Source: a virus. From it: 23,409 nt of DNA. Under the pieces are notes generated by a model. It ran no database searches. It saw only the letters and a program-made list of their open reading frames with translations, and was not told the DNA's origin. Below are positions 5,401 to 12,961 of the stretch, one piece after another. The stretch is from positions 1 to 23,409 of the IMG/VR virus record IMGVR_UViG_3300044729_002606; one strand, 5' to 3'. A program made the translations under genes and the position numbers. The number at the start of each line of letters is the position of its first letter. Within the stretch, counting starts at the first letter, position 1.

Positions 5401-7979
5401 TCCAGCACGCGCGCCGAGGTAGCCAGAGCGCTCTCCAGCACCTTGGGTCCGCCTGCGCGGATGCCGCGGAAGTCGATGCCCTTGGCCTCACCGGCAAACT
5501 GCTCGGCTGTTACCTCGTCCCTTGCCCAGTCGTAATCATTGCCGCCCTTTTCGCGGCTGCGCTGGTTGTATTCATCAATACGGGCGTCGATCAGCGCATC
5601 GCGCTCGGCAGCCTCCACCGGCTTGCCCTTCATCACGTCCGACATGGTGCGCTTGCCGCTGCGCACGTCGGCAATCTCTTCCGGCGTCAGCGCTACGGCC
5701 CCCTCATGCGTGCCGAACATGATGTCGCCGTCAACGATCTGCGCCATGTATTCGCGCCCGCGCGCCTTGATACCGTCCTCGCCGTAGACCTGCGTGACGT
5801 AGTTGCGCATGTCAGTGCGGATGTCGCCGTCGAGGATGTCGCTGGTCAGGATTGCGTGGGCAATTTCGTGCGGCACCGAGCGGCTCGGCGGCATGTAGTC
5901 CACGACTTGCTGACCGGCCTTGACCGTATCGCCGTCATTGACCAGCAGTCGCCGTCCCTTGGGTGCAGCGATAAATTCCGTGCGGCCATCATTCCCGCGG
6001 ACACGCACCTCGCGGACACCATCGCCGCGGTCACGGACGCGAACCTTGCCATCCATTGAGGCTGGCTCGCCGACATTGATGAAGATACGCGCCGTGCCGT
6101 TGCTGGCCTTCTCGATGAACACACCGGCGCCGGTTTCGTTACCTGTCGCCCGCACGTCCACATTGGCGCGGTAGTCTGAGGCGCGCAGCGTCACAAAGTC
6201 CGTCTTGCCCGCCACCACACCCTGCATGCCAGCGATCTGTCCAAGGCGGTCGCGTCCAAGGGAAATCAGCGCAGGCACGTCGCCATTCACGGCGTGCACG
6301 TCGATCAGCATCCGCGCAATGTCGGCGTCCACTCGGGAGCTGCGGCGCCCCACGGCGCCAGCAATTGGCCCCGCAAAAGTTCCCAACGTAGCCGCGCCGC
6401 CAACAATGGCGCCCGCCTGCTCTGCGTCCGGCGCCAGCAACGCAAATGGCGTAGACGCCAGTGTGGCCGCAATACCGGAAGACACGGCGTCATCGGCAAA
6501 GCGCACCGCCTGCGTCACGCCAGACCTGTCGGCCAGCCTCGCCAGCTTGCGCGTGATCTCCGGGTTGTCAGGATTCTTGGCCATGCGACCCAGCGTGCTC
6601 TCTACGCCATTGGCGTAGGGTCGCATGTAGTCTGCGTATTGCTTAGGCACTGCGCCGGTGCGCAGCAAATCATCAGCCGCCGCCTGGCGGACTACGCCGA
6701 TATTCCCAGCGCGCATTTCGCGCAGCACCATGGCCCCGGTTCCGGCGGCTTGGGAGGTTTTGCGAATGGTGCCGCCGACAGCCTTGTAAAGCGGAACAAT
6801 GCCACTCACCGCTGCGACCGGAAGCAGCACGCCGTCCATGCCATCCGTATTGGCTGCCAGCAGACCTGCGCCGCCGCTGACCGCAGCAAGTGAGGCTACT
6901 TGTTGCGTTTTGCTAAGTCCGGTCCTATCGGTGACGCGCGCAGCGACTCTAGAACCGAAGTCCTCCATCTTGTCCGCGGCGCCAGCCAGGCCGCGCTCAA
7001 CGGCCGGCAATGGCATTCCGGTCACTCGAGACAACCTGCGCAGCACGCGCAGCTTAGAAAACACACCAACGCCAAGAGGCAGCGCATTAGTAAAATCAAG
7101 TCCCATCGCCCCGCCGGTCGCCACTGACTGCATCGGCTTCTCGCCCATGAACGTCATCTGTTCCTCTGGGAAGCCCATTGTCTTCCCGCCCATGGTGGCC
7201 TCGGTGATGTTGCCAGCATGCGTGCGTGCGTAACTGTTTTGCCGCAGGTAGCGCTCGTAGTCAGTTTCCTTATCTGGGCCAAACGGCGTTTCAGCGAACA
7301 CGCCTTCGTCGCGCGCTTTGGCGATGGCCGCCATCACGTTGTCGCCATCGACCTTGGGATCGCCAGTCTTGGGGATCGCCGCAGCAATCTCGCGCATCTT
7401 GGCATCGTTGGCCCGCCCGCGCTGAATGGTGTCGGCGACCTTGTTTTGGCCCCAATCAAATAGCTGCAAAAGTTGAACGCCGACCTTGCGGCCGACTTCC
7501 ATTCCGGTGGCTATGTTGCGCGCCGCAAAGCGATCTGGGCGGAAAAGATTCTCCTTATAGTTTTGCCGTATCTCGCCACCGGCATCAACGGCGATGCCTA
7601 CCAGGTTGCCGGGAATGTCTTCCGCGCCCTCAAAGAAGCGCTGCACTGCGTTGTCCTGCTGCTGCCGGTGGTCGTACAAGAGCGAGTGCTCTGTGTTAGT
7701 CAAGATGCGCTGCGGGTCGCGGCTGGCGACCTCAAGACCTTGGTAGAACTGTCGCTCCTCCTCATCTGAAAAAGGGCGCGCTGTCGTTGGATCAAACGGC
7801 TCCTCATCCACCAGTGTGGCCGTTTTCCAGTCAAACTCCGTATCGACATTGACTGGCCCCTGCGTGGGAACCGGCATTGACCGCTGGCCAAACGTGGTCG
7901 CCGCTAAAGTTGCGGAGGTATCGTCCTCCTCAACTAGCTGCGCTGTCGTCCAGTCGAAATCTGGGTCAGCTTGGGCCAT
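2496..7979 (-). CDS. Giant polyvalent / ejection-type virion protein with HEIAH metalloprotease motif, 1827 aa
   Basis: This is the largest gene in the window. Size, position at the end of a podovirus-type late operon and mosaic composition fit the large polyvalent proteins that are packaged and injected with DNA. Residues 5-20 and 46-60 carry a duplicated D-x-[DE]-F-D-W-x-T-A-x-L-V motif. Residues 290-560 contain several Gly/Ala-rich hydrophobic stretches that could insert into a membrane during ejection. H704-E-I-A-H708 is a zinc-metalloprotease motif, and an E-x-x-A-E element about 110 residues later could supply a third ligand. Residues 1640-1670 contain K1648 and, 17 residues on, D1665 in VLDRW, resembling the helix-hairpin-helix Lys/Asp arrangement of EndoIII/OGG DNA glycosylases; this is tentative. 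The start overlaps the upstream stop (TAATG). Domains other than the protease motif are not certain. Confidence 0.8.
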   Translation of the reverse strand: MAQADPDFDWTTAQLVEEDDTSATLAATTFGQRSMPVPTQGPVNVDTEFDWKTATLVDEEPFDPTTARPFSDEEERQFYQGLEVASRDPQRILTNTEHSLLYDHRQQQDNAVQRFFEGAEDIPGNLVGIAVDAGGEIRQNYKENLFRPDRFAARNIATGMEVGRKVGVQLLQLFDWGQNKVADTIQRGRANDAKMREIAAAIPKTGDPKVDGDNVMAAIAKARDEGVFAETPFGPDKETDYERYLRQNSYARTHAGNITEATMGGKTMGFPEEQMTFMGEKPMQSVATGGAMGLDFTNALPLGVGVFSKLRVLRRLSRVTGMPLPAVERGLAGAADKMEDFGSRVAARVTDRTGLSKTQQVASLAAVSGGAGLLAANTDGMDGVLLPVAAVSGIVPLYKAVGGTIRKTSQAAGTGAMVLREMRAGNIGVVRQAAADDLLRTGAVPKQYADYMRPYANGVESTLGRMAKNPDNPEITRKLARLADRSGVTQAVRFADDAVSSGIAATLASTPFALLAPDAEQAGAIVGGAATLGTFAGPIAGAVGRRSSRVDADIARMLIDVHAVNGDVPALISLGRDRLGQIAGMQGVVAGKTDFVTLRASDYRANVDVRATGNETGAGVFIEKASNGTARIFINVGEPASMDGKVRVRDRGDGVREVRVRGNDGRTEFIAAPKGRRLLVNDGDTVKAGQQVVDYMPPSRSVPHEIAHAILTSDILDGDIRTDMRNYVTQVYGEDGIKARGREYMAQIVDGDIMFGTHEGAVALTPEEIADVRSGKRTMSDVMKGKPVEAAERDALIDARIDEYNQRSREKGGNDYDWARDEVTAEQFAGEAKGIDFRGIRAGGPKVLESALATSARVLEVLGAKFDRTTGKPLDNPSVLFRDNPLFQSPVLRKRMIEHVRAYNDLLAGLEDAGKRETRGTKVSVDGTPDSAARSPHTKMRPDPDKGGQVGNEFLYVDETGKTQWRSPSEVRAREGSRTTQAKTLYNPSRILAANSTEFGLRRTDSGRTIVSGPTLPAQFDHFVHFPKWMREFARVLEASRERGMTFIADYNAIGDGKDGTYRVRNRGDIRAIQREVAFVGWEMTANKHLKTVLMDLNAFRAAAMKAINNGELGIFNNDMQVIEADLRTYLGNHRNGLPGEAGIGQAKRDMLNGLIGTGTAVQRKANPLFSDLNPRGSVRSFRLDRYNDLTPTGREGLSFDYDKINNNRMPQQIPREAQGMPDAVETLTTDQLLRQYEENQGYLGLSTLGMREGRPVRGGAAQTRELLRRNEAISAELERRGVRSEDAQLQRALQRRGQAMPDVADAGDQGVAMPRGTVTQLTNTARKALPRLPRGASNVPKVVVQVQRQGKPKMVKTIAGEKLVPGEMKKPKDIVVDGGDSKNWNGYTGEYRMPLPNIKLDKTKGVSWSKQDIYDVAQTDRARAQANAQQSVQAAAMAAADPMKFVDPVGYSEIMRASGVAGDILIPPSGLKLMLTDPTAFVGLLDGGFHGKRTVPGTRAAAMQGLDGVTEMRQLVGGQPSSLNTALHHFWGTLSKQLDVINQEAAWMRLMLDPAIIEAIDQSTSGKFSMQIEDWEALVAKALDSTQGDFRGKGNNAKSNANSFYNALVYHNGRWDEVAALYANNNAIDMRAQFNALGHGKVGMKNKVQGFVGLSFGVKGSVLDRWRFVDLYLPDVMKLTGAATPEQYFKYVGASKVIPQDPIGIYKNYGTIENDSPAFSLALYNSLDSVAQVAINNSPELRNYLGAHADPGGLHWVTWNSIKNEAVGHSSLDITKNFVRKYGRNGTASDFAQFMRTAEGFVEGSNDAGQTIRLSLKNGVFNYLEQ

Positions 7980-9157
7980 TACTGGACGGGGCTAAAAATT
8001 GGATTTCCTTGGTTGTCGTATCCCTTAAAGATTCTCTCAACGCCGCGGGCATCCTTATACTTTTTGTTTAGCTGCAATCCCGGCGCGGCAGCAGCAGGTG
8101 CTGGCTGCGCGGGTGTCGCCGGCTGGGCTGCCGCTGCGGGGGCGCTTTGGGCGGGGCTTGCGATTGCTTTTTGTTCCTCTGCCTTATTCTTAAACATGTC
8201 GTACATGCTCTCAAAAATTTGAGCATAAGACTCATCGTCGCGGCGATAGTTGAGACCGCCCGTTGCGGCAGAACGAAGCATGGCGCGTTCTGTTTCGGTA
8301 AAGTTGCCCTGCCCTCGGTTCGCCTGAGCTTCGGCCAATGCGAGCGTGGACTCCAAAGTGTCATGGTCAACGTACCATCCCACCCGATCTCCCTTTCCAC
8401 TGCCAAAAACGCTGGCAATCATGCCGCTATCGAACGGCCCAACGCGCCCAAAATACTTCGGCGTCTTTTTCTCAGAATCCTTTTCGCCCTTCTTGAATCC
8501 GCGCAGGCGGTCCATAATCGAAAGAATGTCGTTCGACATCTCCACCGTCTTTTGCGCCCTTTCGGCCTGAGCTATATCAAGCGCCTTTGCTTGCGGTGAT
8601 TGCTTTTGGGCTTGAACGCTCTCCTGCTGTTTATACCAATCCTGCACCAGCCCCGCGGCATACTTCGGATCAACTTCAGCGTATCCCTCGGTGCGCTCGT
8701 AGACGTGACGCTGCGCCGGTGACCAAGACTGCGCGATGGGCCTGACCATCTCAACGGCCTTGGCCGGATCGCCGGTCTGCTGTAACGCCTGCTGATAGGC
8801 TTGGCGAAAGTCGTTGATGTAGCTGAGGTCGAAGAACGAGCCTTCGTTTTGCAACGCCGGAGTAGCGCGGCGAACCTCTGTTTCCTGCGCTGCCGCGGTC
8901 GCCTGTCCTGCGGTGTCGTCAATGACGGCTTGGGGCGTAATGCCGGCCTCCTGCTGTGCGCGGGCATATGCTTCGTCGTAGGACATTCCGCCCCTGACCA
9001 AATCATCCACCATCTGATTGACGCCGTTCATTTGGCTTATAGCGTCAAGCTGGTCCTGCGTCATGTTTGGAAGATCCACGCTTTCGCTTTCTCCCTGTGG
9101 AAGCTCTGGAAGGGGAATGAGAACCGGCAAGTTCTCTTGTTTTGTTTTTGCGCCCAT
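7979..9157 (-). CDS. Putative internal virion protein, 392 aa
   Basis: This is a mostly helical, Gln/Ala-rich soluble protein. Residues 110-220 are predicted to be long helices. Residues 235-325 form a compact region ending in a NFTETERAMLRSAATGG stretch. An Ala/Pro/Gln-rich flexible linker covers 332-360, and a short C-terminal module (361-392, including ARGVERIFKGYD) follows. No enzyme motif is seen. It lies directly upstream of the giant polyvalent protein with a TAATG overlap, which suggests that the two work together in the ejection machinery. A GGAGG lies about 15 bases before its ATG, inside the end of the preceding gene. The virion assignment is from context only. Confidence 0.65.
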   Translation of the reverse strand: MGAKTKQENLPVLIPLPELPQGESESVDLPNMTQDQLDAISQMNGVNQMVDDLVRGGMSYDEAYARAQQEAGITPQAVIDDTAGQATAAAQETEVRRATPALQNEGSFFDLSYINDFRQAYQQALQQTGDPAKAVEMVRPIAQSWSPAQRHVYERTEGYAEVDPKYAAGLVQDWYKQQESVQAQKQSPQAKALDIAQAERAQKTVEMSNDILSIMDRLRGFKKGEKDSEKKTPKYFGRVGPFDSGMIASVFGSGKGDRVGWYVDHDTLESTLALAEAQANRGQGNFTETERAMLRSAATGGLNYRRDDESYAQIFESMYDMFKNKAEEQKAIASPAQSAPAAAAQPATPAQPAPAAAAPGLQLNKKYKDARGVERIFKGYDNQGNPIFSPVQ

Positions 9158-9163
9158 GACTTG

Positions 9164-9637
9164 TTAGTTTCCGCCTCCAAAGATTGCGCTGGCGGGAGGA
9201 AGGTTGACGCGCGGAATGCCAGGCCCGCCTTGTCCGGCGATGTTGGTGGCGTTCTTGATGCCAGCGGTAGCCGCTGGCAAACCCTGCTGCACGCCGAGGC
9301 GGCTGCGGCCAAGCTGCGCGTTAGCAATCGAAGGAATAAACGGCCCCATTGTGGACCCAAAGTCTGCCCAGTCAGCGTCGCTTTTCAGTTCGCCGGTCAA
9401 AGACTTGAGCGTTGCCTCGTCCATGCCAAGCGCCGGCCCGAGGACGCCGAAAGCCGTCTTGTATGCTTTGCCTGCGGCCCTCTTTTGCTGTCCCTCAACG
9501 TAGGAACCCATGAGGCTTTCGATGGACGAGCCGATGTTTTCCATCATCTGCTGCTGCGGCGCGTTGCGCATTTGCTCTTCTAGAAGGTTCTGCTTGCGCA
9601 GATCCATGATGTCGAATGGTGCTTGAAATGAAGCCAT
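9164..9637 (-). CDS. Putative small internal virion protein, 157 aa
   Basis: The start at 9637 (MASFQAPFDIMDLRKQ) is chosen because AGGAGA lies six bases upstream. A longer in-frame start at 9724 would run into the preceding gene and give an unlikely Arg-rich leader. The protein has a Gln/Met-rich helical N-terminus (residues 15-50), a central helical part and a Gly/Pro-rich tail. It contains no catalytic motif and no signal peptide. It sits between the S74-domain protein and the 392-aa protein in the ejection block, so a minor internal virion or tail role is likely. I do not recognise its family. Confidence 0.6.
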   Translation of the reverse strand: MASFQAPFDIMDLRKQNLLEEQMRNAPQQQMMENIGSSIESLMGSYVEGQQKRAAGKAYKTAFGVLGPALGMDEATLKSLTGELKSDADWADFGSTMGPFIPSIANAQLGRSRLGVQQGLPAATAGIKNATNIAGQGGPGIPRVNLPPASAIFGGGN

Positions 9638-9643
9638 AATGTT

Positions 9644-9649
9644 TCTCCT
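9644..9649 (-). promoter_or_regulatory. Shine-Dalgarno AGGAGA fixing the start of the 157-aa gene
   Basis: On the minus strand AGGAGA is followed after six bases by the ATG at 9637. It lies in the 22-base gap after the stop of the preceding gene and decides the start against the longer alternative. Confidence 0.75.
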
Positions 9650-9659
9650 GTTTGTTTGG

Positions 9660-11585
9660 TTATCGTGATTGCGCCATAAGCTCCCTTGCGAGCGCCTCGC
9701 CGATGGCTTGCGGCTTAATGGCAAGGCGCTTGCGCCCGCCGACAGTAATTTCGCGGACAGCGTCCGGCAGCACGCGCTTCACGTCCTGAGCCATGAAGCC
9801 GACACGCTGCTTGTTCTTGGGATCGTCCTTGTATTGATACTGGTAGGCGGTCAACCCGAGGATGTCGCCGGCCTTGCCGACTGGCTTGATGTTTTCTTTG
9901 AGGCGGCGGTCAGACTTGGCAAGATATGCTTCGGTGGCGGTTTTTGCGCCGCTGACAACGGTATTAAGCGCAAAGTCTCCAACAGCGCTGCCGGTCAAAT
10001 AATTCGGCTGCGAGTTGGGGTTGCTGAAGCTAAGGGAATCTGTCCACAGGTTGGCATTGGAGTTGGCAATGTCAGCCTCTGTCTTTGCGCCCAAATATGA
10101 TCCGGTTACCGACGCTGCCCCAGGAAGCGCTTGCGACCCTGTGGGCTGCCCAGACTGGAATATGTTGAGCAGCATATTGTTTGGGTTTGCCTTGGAGGCC
10201 AGGTCTCCCTCTACGCCGACCGCCGTCAGGCCGTCCTGCGTTAGATTGCGGTCAAGGTTGTACGCTTGTCCGAGTGCGTAGAGGTTCTGGTTACTGCCCG
10301 AGAGCTTGGCATTCTCATCGGCGATGCTGGCGTCAAGCGCGCGGTTTGCGTTGGCCGTGTTGACCGTGTTGGCCTGACCCGCGTCAAAGGTCTGGCGGGT
10401 CGTAAGGTCAGTCTGATTGTTGGCCAACCGGCGCCCTTCTTCGGTTTGATAAAATTCGTCAGCTTTTTGGTTTGCTGTCTGGTTGCTGGTCAGCGCATCC
10501 ATGGCGGCACGCTGATCGGCGACCGACAAGTCCTTTGCCGTCGATTGGTTTGCGATGTCGCCGGTGAGAATATTTGCGGCGTTACGAATCTGGCGATCAA
10601 CGTCGTCAGTTTGGATCTGCCTTGCAAAGCCAAGATCCTCAAACTGGCGCTGCCGTGAGTAGCGGTCGCGGTTAAGCAGCTCTGCGCCGAGTGCGGCATT
10701 CCCGGTTGCCAGCCCTCGAGCGGCAAAGCCCTGCCGAGCGGCCTGCACCGCATCCCGAGAGGCTTGCTCGCTTAGTTGTCCGGTGCTGTTCGCCATCGTT
10801 TGGGCGCGGCCTAGCAGCGTCCCGCCAAGGGCGCCAGCTCCAACCTCCTGCGCGCGCACATCAGCCACGCGCGCGGCGTTGACTGCCTGGATTTGATCCG
10901 GCGTGTAGCGAGACGGGCCTCCGATGGTTATGCCGCTGCCAGAACCGACAGCGGTCACATCGTTGCTGCGGATGTCGCCGGCTGTGTACCCCTCGGAAAG
11001 CGCTGACATGAGCGACTCGCCGGTCGCTCCGAGCTTGCCCATCTTACTGAGCCAGGGCGCCGCAGCGTCGGCCGTTTCCTTGAACTCTGGAAACGCATTG
11101 CTTATTACGTCAGTTGCCTTGGGCGCGCCATCATAGAGCTTGCCCTTGAACTCAGTAAGATTCTTGTTGGCAGAATCAATTTTGGTAGTGATTTGCGTCA
11201 GCTTGCCGCCAAGCGCTGTCTTTCTTTTGCCAAGTGCCTCAATCTGTTTTGCCGTCAGCGGCTTTCCGTTTTTCCCAACTCCTGACTCAATCTGCTGTGT
11301 GATTGAGCTGATGTCGTTTTTCAGCTTCTGCTGATTGACAATATCGCCTGACTTCACGCCGAATCTCTTGGTGTAGTTGGCCAGAGACTTTGACAGCTCG
11401 GGGTTCATCAATCCGACGCCGCCGTCACTCAAGATGCTCGTTAGGACGTTCAGCGCCTCAAGGTTCATCCCAGAGACGTTTGCGTTCGCCGCAGCATTCG
11501 CTCCGGTTTTCGTCAGGTTGCTAAACATGCCCGAAGGGTCTTCAACGGTTACGTTGTTCCATGTGGGTGCTTTAGATTGTGCCAT
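9660..11585 (-). CDS. Virion protein with C-terminal S74 intramolecular chaperone domain, 641 aa
   Basis: The C-terminus begins S558-D-R-R-L-K563-E-N-I and continues through VGFMAQDVKRVLPDAV to the end. This is the Peptidase S74 (endosialidase-type) chaperone domain, with the Ser/Lys pair five residues apart as in known auto-cleaving members. In the family, the domain helps trimerisation and then cuts itself off before the Ser. The remaining 557 residues are Ala/Asn/Gln-rich and largely helical, lacking the beta-repeat look of most S74 fibres. The protein may be a trimeric coiled-coil tail appendage or needle, or an ejection component. AGGAGG lies five bases before the ATG. It is the first gene of the putative internal-protein block. 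Confidence 0.8.
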   Translation of the reverse strand: MAQSKAPTWNNVTVEDPSGMFSNLTKTGANAAANANVSGMNLEALNVLTSILSDGGVGLMNPELSKSLANYTKRFGVKSGDIVNQQKLKNDISSITQQIESGVGKNGKPLTAKQIEALGKRKTALGGKLTQITTKIDSANKNLTEFKGKLYDGAPKATDVISNAFPEFKETADAAAPWLSKMGKLGATGESLMSALSEGYTAGDIRSNDVTAVGSGSGITIGGPSRYTPDQIQAVNAARVADVRAQEVGAGALGGTLLGRAQTMANSTGQLSEQASRDAVQAARQGFAARGLATGNAALGAELLNRDRYSRQRQFEDLGFARQIQTDDVDRQIRNAANILTGDIANQSTAKDLSVADQRAAMDALTSNQTANQKADEFYQTEEGRRLANNQTDLTTRQTFDAGQANTVNTANANRALDASIADENAKLSGSNQNLYALGQAYNLDRNLTQDGLTAVGVEGDLASKANPNNMLLNIFQSGQPTGSQALPGAASVTGSYLGAKTEADIANSNANLWTDSLSFSNPNSQPNYLTGSAVGDFALNTVVSGAKTATEAYLAKSDRRLKENIKPVGKAGDILGLTAYQYQYKDDPKNKQRVGFMAQDVKRVLPDAVREITVGGRKRLAIKPQAIGEALARELMAQSR

Positions 11586-11590
11586 AATTG

Positions 11591-11596
11591 CCTCCT
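11591..11596 (-). promoter_or_regulatory. Consensus Shine-Dalgarno AGGAGG of the S74-domain gene
   Basis: AGGAGG on the minus strand lies five bases before the ATG at 11585, in a 29-base gap after the tail-fibre stop. It is the best ribosome site seen in the operon, where most other junctions rely on overlap, and may mark independent high-level translation. Confidence 0.75.
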
Positions 11597-11614
11597 AGTT
11601 AATTCAATCTACGT

Positions 11615-12952
11615 TTAGCGAATAACCATCACGCTCACATCGGCCATGTCGTCCAGGCTCGACGCCGCCGAGCTTCCGCATAGAATTGTTAGGGTTGTGG
11701 TTGTTTTGTCTGAAGCGCCGCTGGTTGGGTCTCCCTTGACCACAACGTGCCGCGTTGTGTTTGTGCCCGTATTAACTCCTGTTGTCATTGCGGACACAGC
11801 ATAGTTTGCGTCAGGCAGAGCCGTAGTGAATGTGATCGTATAGTCTCCCGTGGCGTTCTTTAGGACGCTGGTCACGTTGCCGCTCGCCTTGAGCAAGACG
11901 TTCGCTCCATTGGTGGAGGCACCGGTATCCGTTACGTTCCTTGTTCCGTTGAAATTAACCCATGCCCGCACTCCGTAGATCGGCGCGGTGCCGGTTTGTG
12001 CTCCGCTCAGTTTGGGCGCCGTCACGGCGGCGTCCGCGATGCCCGCCGTAGCCACGGTGCCAAAGCCGACAGAAGACCCGCTTCTGCGGACAACGTGCCC
12101 ATCGGTTCCGGCCGTTATCTCAGCAAAGTCGCCTGCGGTGGCTGCGCTTCGGCCGACCACTGATAGTCCGGCGGCTGCCGAGTTTTGCATTTTGGCAAAG
12201 GTGACGGCGTCATTGGCTATTGTCGCGGCTATGCTCGGGCCAGTTGTAAGATCACTGGATGCCGAGCCGGTCACATCGCCGGTTAAGGCGAATGTCTTGG
12301 CACTGCTAAGTTTGGTCGATGTCGCCGCGTTTCCGGTCACATCGGCGGTGATGGTTCCCGCCACAAAGTTCCCGCTGGCGTCTCGCGCCACGATGGCGCT
12401 TGCAGTGTTTGCGTTCGTTGCGGTGGTGGCGCTGTTGCTGACCTTTCCGGCTGTCGCAATCGTCGCCAGCTTGGTGTCCGAAATTGCCGCCGATGCGTTG
12501 ATGTCTGCGTTGACGATCTGTCCGGCCAAGTTCAGCTTGCTCTTGTCAATCGCCGCTGAGGCACTGATGTCGGCGTTCACCACAACTCCGGCCGCGATGG
12601 CCGTAACGCCGGAACTGGTGACAGTCACGTCACCGGACAGCGCTGTTGCGGTGGGCACATTGCTTGCGTTGCCGAGAAGAACCTGTCCGGCCGTCATGGT
12701 GGCGAGCTTTGTGTGAGCAATCGCCGCTGAGGCGTTGATGTCGGTGTTGGTGATGGTCCCATCGGCGAGCATTGTGCTAGTCACCGTGCCGGTGTCGGCT
12801 GCGGTGATGGCCGTGCCGGCAATCTTGGTTTTGTCAATGGCGGCGGCCGATGCGATGTCAGCATTTGCAATGTCACTTACAGACCGCGCATTGTTTAATT
12901 TTGTCGGGGTCAACGTGTCGCCCGAAGTGAAGGTGTATCCGTAGGTTGCCAT
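11615..12952 (-). CDS. Repeat-rich tail fibre protein, 445 aa
   Basis: This is a low-complexity Ala/Thr/Ser/Asn-rich beta-type protein. An N-[AT]-D-I-x-A-S-A-A-I-x-x-[TS]-K repeat occurs four times, near residues 29-42, 69-82, 126-139 and 148-161. Such repeats are typical of trimeric fibre shafts built from stacked short strands. The segment around 215-260 (ALTGDVTGSAS) is another common fibre motif. The C-terminal region from about residue 330 (YGVRAWVNFNGT onward) resembles the globular tip found in many phage fibres and would be the receptor-contact part. It lies between the nozzle gene and the S74 gene. No clear Shine-Dalgarno is seen, and the start follows the nozzle stop by nine bases. 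Confidence 0.8.
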   Translation of the reverse strand: MATYGYTFTSGDTLTPTKLNNARSVSDIANADIASAAAIDKTKIAGTAITAADTGTVTSTMLADGTITNTDINASAAIAHTKLATMTAGQVLLGNASNVPTATALSGDVTVTSSGVTAIAAGVVVNADISASAAIDKSKLNLAGQIVNADINASAAISDTKLATIATAGKVSNSATTATNANTASAIVARDASGNFVAGTITADVTGNAATSTKLSSAKTFALTGDVTGSASSDLTTGPSIAATIANDAVTFAKMQNSAAAGLSVVGRSAATAGDFAEITAGTDGHVVRRSGSSVGFGTVATAGIADAAVTAPKLSGAQTGTAPIYGVRAWVNFNGTRNVTDTGASTNGANVLLKASGNVTSVLKNATGDYTITFTTALPDANYAVSAMTTGVNTGTNTTRHVVVKGDPTSGASDKTTTTLTILCGSSAASSLDDMADVSVMVIR

Positions 12953-12961
12953 GGTTGTTTG

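Noticed and set aside
9638-9724. Longer N-terminus for the 157-aa protein
   Set aside because: It overlaps the preceding gene, lacks a ribosome site and gives an Arg/Ser-rich leader, while AGGAGA is correctly placed before the ATG at 9637.
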